A stretch of DNA of 64,000 nucleotides, from NCBI GenBank assembly GCA_037783545.1, contig JBBELK010000364.1, forward strand, positions 186,001-250,000, given 5' to 3'. Position numbers and translations under genes: made by a program. This stretch comes from Henricia sp. BOLD:AAB3569. Lineage: Eukaryota > Echinodermata > Asteroidea > Spinulosida > Echinasteridae. The notes below the pieces were generated by a model, which saw nothing but the letters and a program-made list of their open reading frames with translations, made no database searches and was not told the DNA's origin. Shown piece after piece: positions 38,501-50,500 of the stretch (position 1 is its first letter; every line of letters begins with the position of its first letter).

Positions 38501-41500
38501 AAATTTACAAAAAGTTCTCTGTAAATGCCATTACAATTTCCCATTGATTCTAACCTCAAATTAGAACATCAAAGTTCCAATATTGAAGCGGCTACGACAT
38601 AAAATGTCTACCAAATGTGCGGTACCGGTAAGGGCGAGTCTTGTTTCTTCATCATGCCATGCCTACACATGGAAAGCTAGGTCATGCCTTTCATATTCAG
38701 TATTGCAAATATGCCAAGACAATAATCAGCACTTTGCATATACATATATTTTATAATTTGGTTGATTTTCAACTTTCATTTTTTTATCTTCATAATCAAA
38801 AATCAGTCCCATTTTAGGCTTTGTCTAACTTGTCACTAAGAGGTACAGGGGGGAAAAACAACTTTAGTTTGGTGTAAGACTGGGTGTGAAGGGTTGTGTG
38901 TACATTGGTTTTAGACAGACTGCCACTGATTTTTCCTGTTTTATGCAGAAACAAACCAAAACTGAAAAAAAAAACGAAATTGGCAGTTCTTTTTTTTGGC
39001 AGTTTCTCTTTTTCATTTTTTTTTTTACTTTCTTTTGATTATTTGGGAGACCTAAAAAAAATGCTTTATCTAATTATTATCAGCAATTTGTTTCAGCAAA
39101 AGCTATATGCTGGAAGCAGCAGGTTTCTTTTTATCTTTTTGCATACTCTTCAAAACATGCCCCCTGCAATACAATTATTAGAGCAGTACCGGCATTTTGT
39201 CACAGAACTATCAAAGGATGTACATGTATTGTTTAAGATCCTTTGAGCTGTGGATACATGTACTTTATTTGGTTTTGAAGGGGTTGCAGATAAAAAGGAG
39301 CCACAGTGTTAGAAGGTATCAGTCGTGTACAGAATGAAAAAAACCTGCATGGCTATCACTGGTAGCGTTTTCCAATAACTGCAGTCTTTATTATTAGCCT
39401 TTTGCATGTTTCGCTTGAATAGCGTCTGGTATACTGACGTACTTCTTTCACATGCACACATTGTATACACTTGACCAGACTAAAGTTTTGTTGCCATGTG
39501 GTGCACGCGGAAGGTGTGAAGTACAGAATCAATACCGTGTTCACCGTAGGAGACAATGGCATAAAGCAACCAGACTGTTGTTTGCTAGGCAATGGCATGC
39601 ACTGCATAGCAACATCGTATTATGACTTTCTAAACTGCACCTCCATTTGAAAATGAAGAATTCGGTGCACCAGCCATTATACAAATGTTACACACAGAAG
39701 GCTAATTAGAGACTTTCAAACAAACTTGGTGAACCGGTTTTGCAGAATACACGTATTAATAATTAGTGACAATTGCATAACTACCAACAGAGTCCTGATG
39801 CCACGCAGCCCTCAAGTCAACTGAGAATGTCTCGATACCAGAAGCGCGAAGTAGGCCGCAGTGTGTCCATACTTATCAAGGCAGGTGTTGCCCCATGATC
39901 AGGCATATTAAGCATGACTCAGAATCTCTTAAACGAGTGTCCGTTTCTTTTTTTTGTTTTACTGTAATTTGCACCTCTTCGCATCTTGCACTAACTTTCA
40001 TTCACACAAACCTCACAGCAGACTTTGTGCATTATAGCAGAGCAAGGAAACAGTTCTTCTTTGTTTTATTTCTAGCCTTTAGTTTATTGATATTGTTTAT
40101 TAACATCATTCATGTTCAAATAAACTGGGCTCAAAGTAGTAACCAAGCAGTTGCCCAACTGACAGAACTGAAAAATGCACTGGCATGGAACCGCTTGCTG
40201 TATCACATGTCACAGCCTGGAAATTTCGGCAACATAGAGTTTAAGGCACGTGAAGAAGTCAAAACAAATTGAAATGAAGGTAATGTCAGTTACCCAAACA
40301 CAGACATCAATAGTGTGTGTGTCCACCATGTGCTTGGAAGCATTCAGTGCATCTGCTACGCATGCTGTCCACCAGGTTTCTGATGCAGGCTTGGGGAAAG
40401 ATTGTTCCACTCTTTCTGTAGAGCTGCTCTGAGTGTTTGTGCATTAACAGGCGGATTGTCCCTTGCCGAAACACGTCGCCCGAGCTAATCCCACAGTTGT
40501 TCAATCAGATTGAGATCCGGGGAACAAGAGCACCATGGTATTAAAGAGTTCGAATCTGGCCTTCACAATTGTGTGTTTTGAATCTTGAACAGCTTTGAAC
40601 ATTAATCTCTGAATGAAATTTCCAGGCTGTGACATGTGATACAGCAAGCGGTTTCATGCCAGTGCATTTTTCAGTTCTGTCAGTTCGGCAACTGCTTGGT
40701 TACTGACATGTGTTAAGAGTAGAGTATTGAAGTAATCCGGTGTGTCATTTTGATGGACAGGATTTTAAGATATGACCATGTAAAAAATTATAAGTTTCTT
40801 TTTGAGCCCAGTTTAGATCAACACCACTAACGGGCTGTAGAATTTTGTTCTATTGAAGCAGCAAGCAAAAGGTGTTTTGTTTTCTCTGACTTTGTATGGA
40901 TATCGGCATGCAGCTAACAATTTTGTTGGATTTTGTTTGATTGAACTAATAAGGGGCCTGTCACACTTTACCGGTTTTGCATCCCAGTTGGCCCTGGTAT
41001 GTCCTGAGGCGTGTTCAATAGCACAATACCGAAATACGTATGGCAGCGTCTGTATGCTGCAACCGAAATGGCTTGTTGAACGACTGCATCCCAAAACGTA
41101 TGATCAAACATGGCTACTGTAGACAACGCGGTTTGTAAAGCACTACAGCTGCACGCTTAACGCAAAGATTCTGACAATTCAATTGCAAATCAAACAGTGA
41201 GTCAAAACTGCTAACTCAACCCGGCAGTGGTCTTCCACGGTCGCAGAATAAACACTTTGAAATTCTGCTCCGCACACCGAATGTTGAAGCAAAGTATTGA
41301 CTTGAAACACTGAGGCCGTAGCCACAATTTATTCGTCTGCCGTCTTGGTATAGAAAGCGTACCACGTTCGAGTTGGGGTTGTTGGGATGCAATACGTATT
41401 GGGGATACCGTGCGTTCTGTTGCGTTCAACGTTTTCGGTATGCCGGTATGGCCAATATCGGCATACGTATTGTGCTATTGAACGTGCCCCAGGTGTCCAT

Positions 41501-44500
41501 CTGCTATGGTCAATCACGGTTTTGGCTCTAAACCGGGATGAATTTCTGATCTCACGATCCTGCCAAGGGAGCCGGGGAGTCTGAGGGCAAGCCCAATCCC
41601 CCCATAAAGTTACAACATTATGCCAGCTTCAGTAGAATTGTGAAAGGCGGCAATAGGGGCCCCTAGAGCTCTGGTGAGGATGTGCTAGGTTTTACTATGA
41701 TTTAAATTTCTTCTCGGTTGATCCTGGTAAAGTATTGCATGCAAAACTCCACCGAAACATGTTGCCGATGAAGACAGTTGGTAAGGATTGAGTGTGGTCA
41801 AAGTAGGAGTGACTATGATTACAAAGGGTTGACTAGGATTAATTACGAAGGCCAATGGTAGTGCTGCTGGAATGCAAAACAGGGAACTTGTGACTTTAGC
41901 TTTAAGTTTAAGAAGAGCAAAGCAAGTGTATGAAATTTCCATAAAACATTTCAATATGTTGCACTGTTTCTTGTACATGTACATGTACAGAATATTGTAG
42001 AACTTTGAATAACATTTAGAGAAACTGTCTAGATGCATTTTTAAATCCTAATTCCCTTTACACTGATGTTAATTGTTAATATTCACAGCAGAAATATTTA
42101 GAATAACAGCAAACAGTATTTTGGTTTTTTATAAACTTGATAGCTGAGTTGGTAAGCAGTTACAGTAATGGTTAGAACTTTGCAGCAATGCACTTGTAGT
42201 TCATAATTTGCAGCACAGCATCACGAAACTTTCAATTTGAGATCACAGTACTTTTGCATAAGACATGCAGTCCAATGGTGTCAAATTCATTGTCATCGCC
42301 ACTTTCTGTTCTTTAACTCCTTATTGTAACATACATGTACATTTATGGATCACTCTTATTTCTAACATTTTTCACCAAAAACTTCTCAATCAGTAATAAT
42401 TGCCATCATTGCAAACACCAGCACCACCTTCCATTGTAATTATTTTGACTATTTTCTGGTCATTTACCTGGAAATAGGAAGACCACAACTTTGCAAAAAG
42501 TTACCATGACCATGCTAACATTCCAAAGTGGAGGTTGTTCATGCATGTACATGCATTCATGTAGGAAGTTACTTTTTATTACCCTGTAGCAAATCATTCA
42601 GATTTTTCCAGAAATGAATTTCATTCTAACATACATGTAATCATCCTGAAAGAAATACCTCCCTAAAGTACTATCCATCAGAAGAAAACAGAACATATGC
42701 AATCCGTAATTTGGATGTGGAAGCAAAACGGGTTGGTGTAATCATTGCACTGCTTTATGTAACTGGATAAATTAGTTTACAAAACATCGGTGGGTTTTTG
42801 AAAGTATCCTTGAAAGTATACGAATTGAGAGCTCAAAAAGATAATGAGAAAGTATATGATAGATATCAAAATCTCATCCCCCATGTGGTAAGTGGGGGTG
42901 TGGGTGGGGGTGGGGGTGGTAGTCAAGCTCCTTTAAAGGTAGTATGATTGGTAAACTGTTACAAATAGTTTCATCCCCCTGTGTGATTGAAGGTATGCAT
43001 GATTAAAACCAACCTGAGCAAAAACCAGCTCCATTTGTTTTAAACTTTTGAGTGGTTTGCAGTAACTTTTTCTTTAAAAAATTTGTTCAATGCAAACACG
43101 GCTATAAAAGGATTCTGTGACTAGGTTCACTGTGTAAACGTTATCATTGTGGGCCATAAAACTGACAATTAGTGATCAAGTTATAACTCATGGTGTTCAT
43201 TATGAAATATTTGCAGTTGTAGTCACATGTACAATACTGGTAATAATTGCAATTCTATGAATCGGTCATTCCCCTGAAAATTGTTCCAATAGCCCTATGT
43301 ACTATATGTCCTACATGTATTTCCTTAAGTTACAGGATTTTTTGGGCATGCAACGTAAGAAAACTTTTCAGATATGTACAAATGTTCACGTGTGACTGAA
43401 GGAAATACACATGTATCTGAATCAAATTTGCCAGTCTAGTATAAACACACCAGTAATCCTATTAACTGGTGTTGGGGAGCTGTTCACTAATCAGTCACTA
43501 ATATAGATTTCACACTACTATTGACTTACCCGGGTAATTAATTACCCGGGTATTAGTCATACCCGGGTGGAAACTAACCAGGAGAATCGGTTTCACACTA
43601 CAAATTTAACCCCGCAATTCAGCTTACCCGCTTTAGTGCATACCCGGGTAATTTGTGATTCGCATTCAGACTAGATACGAACGGCAACCCAGAGAATATA
43701 ACCTCTCACTCCCACGAACCATTTGATATGTTATAGGGGTTTCAGACTATGCCGTTCCCCGGGTTATCTCGAAATAGTGCCTAAAACATTTTTTCTTAGT
43801 ACTACTTCTGAATCTTCAAAGTCAACAAAGAAAGCATACCATTTACCGATCACTAAAGACTGGCATCTTCCATTAGTACGGTAGGTAGTAGGTACACGTA
43901 AAGCGAAACATGTCTTTATAATGAATTACATCATTTTACATAATTATAGTGAATTGCGTCATTGTTTGACGTTCGCAGCATGTATGTGCACAAAGCCGGC
44001 TGTGGTTGTAACATACCCGGGTTGAAGAAAACCCGGCGAGCATTCACACTATTGAAGTAACCCGGAGAATCGTCTCAAGGCCATAGTTAACCGGGAGATT
44101 GGTGGGTTAACCCACCTCGTGAGCAGGGTTAGAAATTACCTGGGTTAAGTGTGGTTTTGATGCAGTTAACCCAGAGAATTTCTAACCCCGAGAAGTGTAG
44201 TGTGAACGCTTTGAATTAACCGTGTAATCTCGGAGTTAAATTTTTCGTTAACCCCGAGATAACCTGGTTAACCGCATAGTCTGAAACCCCTATAACATAT
44301 CAAAATGTTGCAGAAACTTAACAAAATATACAGTTTTTGCAACAACAAAAATTATAAAGGATAACCAACAGATTGAGCTAAATAAGGGGTAGCAATTGCA
44401 TGTACGCTAGTGTGTATGTGCATCAATAGCATGTGGGTACCAGTGACATTGTTGGAATGTACATCTACAGCAATAGGGTGATTGGATCACGTATACATTT

Positions 44501-47500
44501 TCTCTCCCAAACACAATTTTCTGAAACACAGGTTTCTTACAACATCAAATCTTGATCAGAACAGACGTTTGCTGAGTACAGAGAAATTATGGATAACAAT
44601 GCACTGATCGACCAATAGCTTTATAATCGATTTCAAGACTGCTTCAGTGATTTTCTCCAGGTCCATGTGGACCTGCTTGAGCAAAGTGATTCCCACAGCA
44701 ATGGAATGTGACATTTCCTATTTATGTGAGAATCCTGTAGCTAAGGCCTCTCAAAAACGCTGTTTATACTGAGCTGACCTTCAAAAGCCACGCTTCTCAA
44801 AAACAGCCCTAGAATTGAAGTGCAGGAGCTCAGGATGCTTTTCAAACAGAGTGGTGCACCCTGCCTCAGCAGCTCTTACAGAGGCTAGTGCAGCCAGCCT
44901 TGCCACAAGGTGTTCATACAAGTTAATGTTAACACACATTAACTTCAGCAGTTAGCTCCCGGAATTTTGCCACGGTTGTACACCAGGGGCGGATTGCAAT
45001 AAAATCGACTTTGCCACTGGTCTAACACTTGTCTTTTATAGCCTACTATACAATTTAGCCAGTCTCGGCTTAGTCAATGGTTTAGCCCATTGCAATAAAC
45101 CAGTCTAACTGAAGTATGGCTGCGCCAGCCGAAAACACACATCTTAACGGAAAGTGACGCTGCCGGCTATTCTTGCGTGATTTCAAGCCAAACTTGATGA
45201 CGCGTGTGTGGTGCAGTTTTTGCACTGCCAGAGAAACTGACCGCGAAAGTTATCTAATAGCACTAAAAATAGCTGTAATGGGCACAATGTGCGTTTTGTT
45301 TGTCATTTTTTATGCAAGATTACGAGATGTAGCGCGGTGTCCAAAAATTATAGCCTGCTCGCCGTGGGCTTAAATTTTAAGACTGGTCCAACTTGAAGAC
45401 AACGATATTGCAAGCGGGCTATAATTATAGACCGGTCTTAGTAGACGCCGCATTACCCGGCTAAGCCTATAGACCGGTCTTAGACCGCATATTGCAATCC
45501 GCCCCAGATGTGGCATGGATTAATTACTGAGAAGCCGTCCAAAGTTGTCAACATTTCAATGATTCTACAAAGCATAGGAAAGGGGGAGGGGTGTCGAGGG
45601 CCATGTAGGACTTTACATGCATTGTAAAATGTTGACATTTCAAGGTAGATGTGGTACCACTACCGGTAAGTCGTATCTTCTGTACATGTACCATGAATTT
45701 TGACTGTGATTGAACTCGGGTACCGTGACCGAGTTGTTTGGGTCATTGATGACTCACGACATTGGGTTCAAAGTTTGGTGTTACGGGTTCGATACCAAGT
45801 TGCGGTACCTGTGCCCTTGAGCAAGGCACTTAATCACAATGGTTCCATCCTTTGAAAACAATGTAAAGCTGTTGGTCCAGTGTGTTGTGCAACTCACTTA
45901 AAAGATCGTGAAGAGTAAGGAGATTCCCTGGTGTCTCTGGCCGTTGGCTGCCAATGGCGCCACCCACTTATGTATCTTAATGTTGAGGTGGCAGACGCTT
46001 CATGAAATTCAGCCTACATGCAGTGAATTGAAGTTCCTGAAATATACTAAATAAAAAAGCTACATTCAATCACCCCGTAGTCAGTTTTACTATAGTGCAA
46101 ATTTGTTTATTTGTATGTTTTGATGACGTTACTTTTTCATGAGCTATAATCTTTTTTTTTGCTGCCTATGTTTATCCATCTCCAGTTTGTATGAACTGTT
46201 TTCTCTGTTATTTCTGATTTTGTTTCATAGGATACCGAGCCCGGTCAAAAGAGAAAGTCTGTGAAAGTACGCCCTCGTTCAGTAGTTATGAAAGGTATGT
46301 ATTTTACCAAGCAAAAGATAACAAAACTAGAGTCATAAGTCTGTTGATAACGGAGCATAGGTTTTTTTTTTTCAATTTATTATGATTATTAAAATTTTTA
46401 GGATAAAGTTTGAATGACCTTTTCATTCCCCTTCCCTGGTAGATTTTGAGCTGACATTAGCCGAGCTGGACGAAACCGACTCTGGTGACAAATTGGAGAA
46501 CGACATCACTGCTCGTCCAGCGGCTGCTAAACAGCCTCTGAGCCCATCCAAGCCCAAATCTCCAATAGATAAAGCCGCTACTAAGAAGCATGTCAAAAAG
46601 TCCGCTGCGGACACCAAAGCTCTAGATGCGTTAACCCAATCCACGGAGACGCTAACTGATGTGCGAAAGAATCGCCCCAGACCACCGCGACAGCGACCCT
46701 CCCGGCCCACGGCCAATCACGTCTTGAAAGCAACCCCCAGCATTGACCTTGGTAGCAACGTTCCACCGGTTGATACAGGAGTCAGTGCATTCTTCTCTGC
46801 AGACCTGACTGACATTGTGGCAGCCAAGCATGGGCCCAGTGCCTCAACTGTGTAAGCTTCTATACAACTTGGATAACCCTGTAAAAATTGCAATCTTTTG
46901 CTCTGAGAATTTCTGCCCTGGAATGCAATGGTGGAAGTGGGATCGTAATAACTCGCTGTAAACCTATTGCAAATTTCGGAACAACGTCTTGGACGTATAA
47001 CGAGCGTCAGTCTCAGTGGCAGTGCAGTGTGGACGTAGAATGAGCGGAAACAAGCCCATAAATGAGCGTACAGTAGTCGCATACCAGTGCAAGGGACAAT
47101 TTCTGCGACCCCAAGTCGCTTCTATGCGTTGTTGCTACATCCACGATACGCTCATGTAGTTCACTTTGTGCTGCTATGGCGACTGTACTCCGTCATTACA
47201 CCGCTCTCGTCAGAGCGCCGACCCCCTGCGCTTGTTTTGTGCATGTACAAAACAAGCGCCGAGGTTTGGCGCTCAAGGTAGCTCATGGCAACCATCTCCC
47301 ATCCTTGACAGTTTCCACTGTCACCAAATCGTTCTCAGTGACCTTAGTGCGCTTTGCCTCACGCTTTCATACTTTTCAGCAGTGTTGTAGTCGAGTCACC
47401 AATATCGAGTCCGAGTCTCGAGTCACTAGCCTCGAGTCCGAGTCTCGAGTCATTAGCTTCGAGTCACGAGTCACTTGTTCGCCAAATTAAATAAACTGAA

Positions 47501-50500
47501 AATGCTATATTTCGTTCACACCATGTGAAATGATGACGTACTCGTGCGCTCCTTGCCGGCCTGGTGGAGCAGTGTACATATTCACGCATCGGACTGTTTT
47601 TTCCCCAAGAATCCTACATTAAGCGGGCAAATATATAGGTTTTTTTATTTTTTTGGAATTCGTGACTCGTGAGTCACGAGTCACCATGTCCGAGTCCGAG
47701 TCTGAGTCATTTTTCAATGTGACTCGAGTCAAGTCCGAGTCACGAAGATTGTGACTTGAGTCGGACTCCAGTCCAAGTCCTGGACTCGAGTACTACAACA
47801 CTGCTTTTCAGGTCGCAGTTAGAGTGCCAGCGTGATCGCGGGTGAGTGTGACAGGGGTATTATTTCACCTATAGGATTGTTCGCTGTTGTTTACACTGTA
47901 AGGGTAATCCCTCTTCAGTGGTCCTCATCAACTGATGAAAGAAATAAATTATATTCATCAGACACTGTACTATAGAATATAGTATGAATGAGGCTTGAAA
48001 AAATGCTTGGAAAGGCCCGTGAATTGTAATTTCGCGGTCAATTCCCGTTACTCTGACTTTTCAAGTTGCTTTCGTGGTTAAAATTTTAAGTTTTTGAAAT
48101 TCTTTCTGTCACATTTCCTGTTCAAAGAATGCTTTCACCCATCGTATCAGACTATCAGTAAACTTAACTAGATTCCGTAAAGACTCGTTTGATGATGGGA
48201 TCTAGCCTGGTTTTTCTCTCTTACTAACAGAAATAGCAGTGCTTCTCCTGACCTGGGTAAGCAGAAAAAGAGAAGGCTGTTTCAGAAGAAAGACGAAAAA
48301 CCCAAGAAGGTAGACAAGAAAGAAGACAAGAAAGAGGAGGCTCCAAAAAGCAAAAAGTAAGAACAGTACCATAGTTTCCTGACACTCGTCGAGTCTCAAT
48401 TCGGCATTTTACATTACGTAGCCACGAAGCATTTTTGTCAGAGAGCATTTTCTGACAGTGCAGTTAACATCAGTGTATTCCATTATTGCACAAACAATTC
48501 AGATTTGATTTGAAAACGAATACCTGATTTAGATCTTAAAGTTTATTTAGGAAGCCATGATTATTTAAACATGATTAACAATGTTTGCGAAGAAAAAATT
48601 AGTGCTCTTTTCTCGAGAATAGACAACAATGATATGCTTTATCACACGTCTAGCAATGGCCATGTCGACTTTTTTCTCATGACGCACAGCAAATGTAGCC
48701 TTTCCGCGTCAAACGCCCGAATTACAGGCACATCCCTGGAATCCCTAATGAAATTTTATAACCAAAATTAGGATGACAGCCATACATGTATATAATTAGA
48801 GCACAATTATATGCTCGACCAGAAATTGGCCTTGAAATAAAGTTGTTCAGGCCTGCCCTATTTGCTAGCGGAATCATGACGTCACCCTGAGGTCATCCAG
48901 TCGCAACCATAGCAACTGGTTGCGCATGCATGCCGTCCAGGAGGGTACCATACCGGGACATACACACAAACAGCACAGTGCTAGCGCATAGCAATAGGCC
49001 GGGCCGGCTAGTGTTGAACGATGGCGGTGACAATGTACAGAATATGTTTTCAAGACTATCCAAAAGAAATTGCAATAAAATCAAATCATGTTCAGAGAAT
49101 TTTGTATGATCCTTGGACGTATATTGGGGGTCGTAAAATCCAGTCAAAAAAGGAAACTTATGACTACAATCTGCTGCAAAGCACTTCACCATCTTTTGCC
49201 ATTATTTTTACATAATTTTGCCACTATCGCAAGTTGAAAATCTGTCTTTTAGTGCTCCTGGTTTTTAGAGAAGTGTGCATGAACCAGTGTCAATGAATTG
49301 CCCTTGACCTGGGCGGAAGCTGATTAATTTCACACTCTGCCAGCCAATATTGAAGGCATATATTGGGTAATTTGAGCTTCCACTAGCGCACTACATAAAC
49401 AAGCCTCGGGTGAATATTGCCACTGAAGTGAGACTAGCCACGAGTTTTGGGACAATAATTTGGTCTCTAAAACTATAAGACAATTACAGAAAATTACAGA
49501 CATTTTATTGGAACACTTGTGAACAAATCCACACAAAAATGCCATTCTGTTACTGTATGCTTATATTATATGTTACATGTATATACCTCGTACATTGATT
49601 CTCTTTCACTGATTGGTTAAAAGCAGGTCACGCGACATGGAATAGTTCAACCATTTCAGTGGGCAACTGAAAAAAGTACTATTGTTTGACCTTTTGCGCC
49701 ATAGGTCAAAGGATACATGTAGTACATATGTACTTTCTAAAAGTACTACATGTATTTCACAGCGCGTATGAAATATCACGCGAGTGTGTGCCAGCACGCG
49801 TGCATGCGGGAGACGCGTTCGCGTGAAGAAACCAGCAGTGGTGTTCGCGTTCACGCGAACAATGTGCACTTTGGCTTGGCTCTCTGAAAACTGAATTTTG
49901 TCCTGAAATACCAATCATTTGATAAACAAAATCAATGTACCGGTGTGAGGTATATAAAACAAATATTGACTGCTTTTATTCGGGTGATGATGCAAACTAC
50001 CGCCCCTCGGTGATCTTGAAACGGTAGGACTGCCATTTCAAGATCACCGAGGGACGATAGTTTGCACCATCACCCTCATGAGCAGCCAATATTTGTATAC
50101 TATATTTATTTGAAATGCTTTTTTCTTATTAAGCAAATAACATATTGTAACAGCACAAAACAATCAGCTATGTCTCTGACCTTATTTGAAGGTTTGGATT
50201 GAAGGGAATCTTCAAGAAGAGACATGACTCTGATGGGCCTCAAAAACAAGATGGCAAACGAAGTACCCAGCCTGAGCAAGCCACTCCAGTCAAAGAAGGT
50301 AAAACTCGACCAATTTGGACTAAAAGAACACTGCGAAGCCGTGTTGTTAGCTTGTATCATTTAGAGTAACCCAGAAAAGCCTTACTGAAAGTAAGAATAG
50401 ACCTGGTACTAAGTACACAGAAGAAAATAATGCAGAAGGTAACACTTTAGAGGCCGTCCAAAGTTGTCAATATTTAAACGGATCTACAAAGTGTAGGAAA

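Noticed and set aside
38896..39246. 116-codon plus-strand frame rich in Phe and Leu
   Set aside because: It arises from T-rich intron sequence with no domain or conserved motif.
45173..45373. 66-codon frame beginning [13 protein letters not shown]
   Set aside because: It falls inside the GGGGCGGATTGCAATA element and has no family match.
49021..49215. Plus-strand frame beginning [20 protein letters not shown]
   Set aside because: It overlaps an equally plausible minus-strand frame and shows no recognisable domain.
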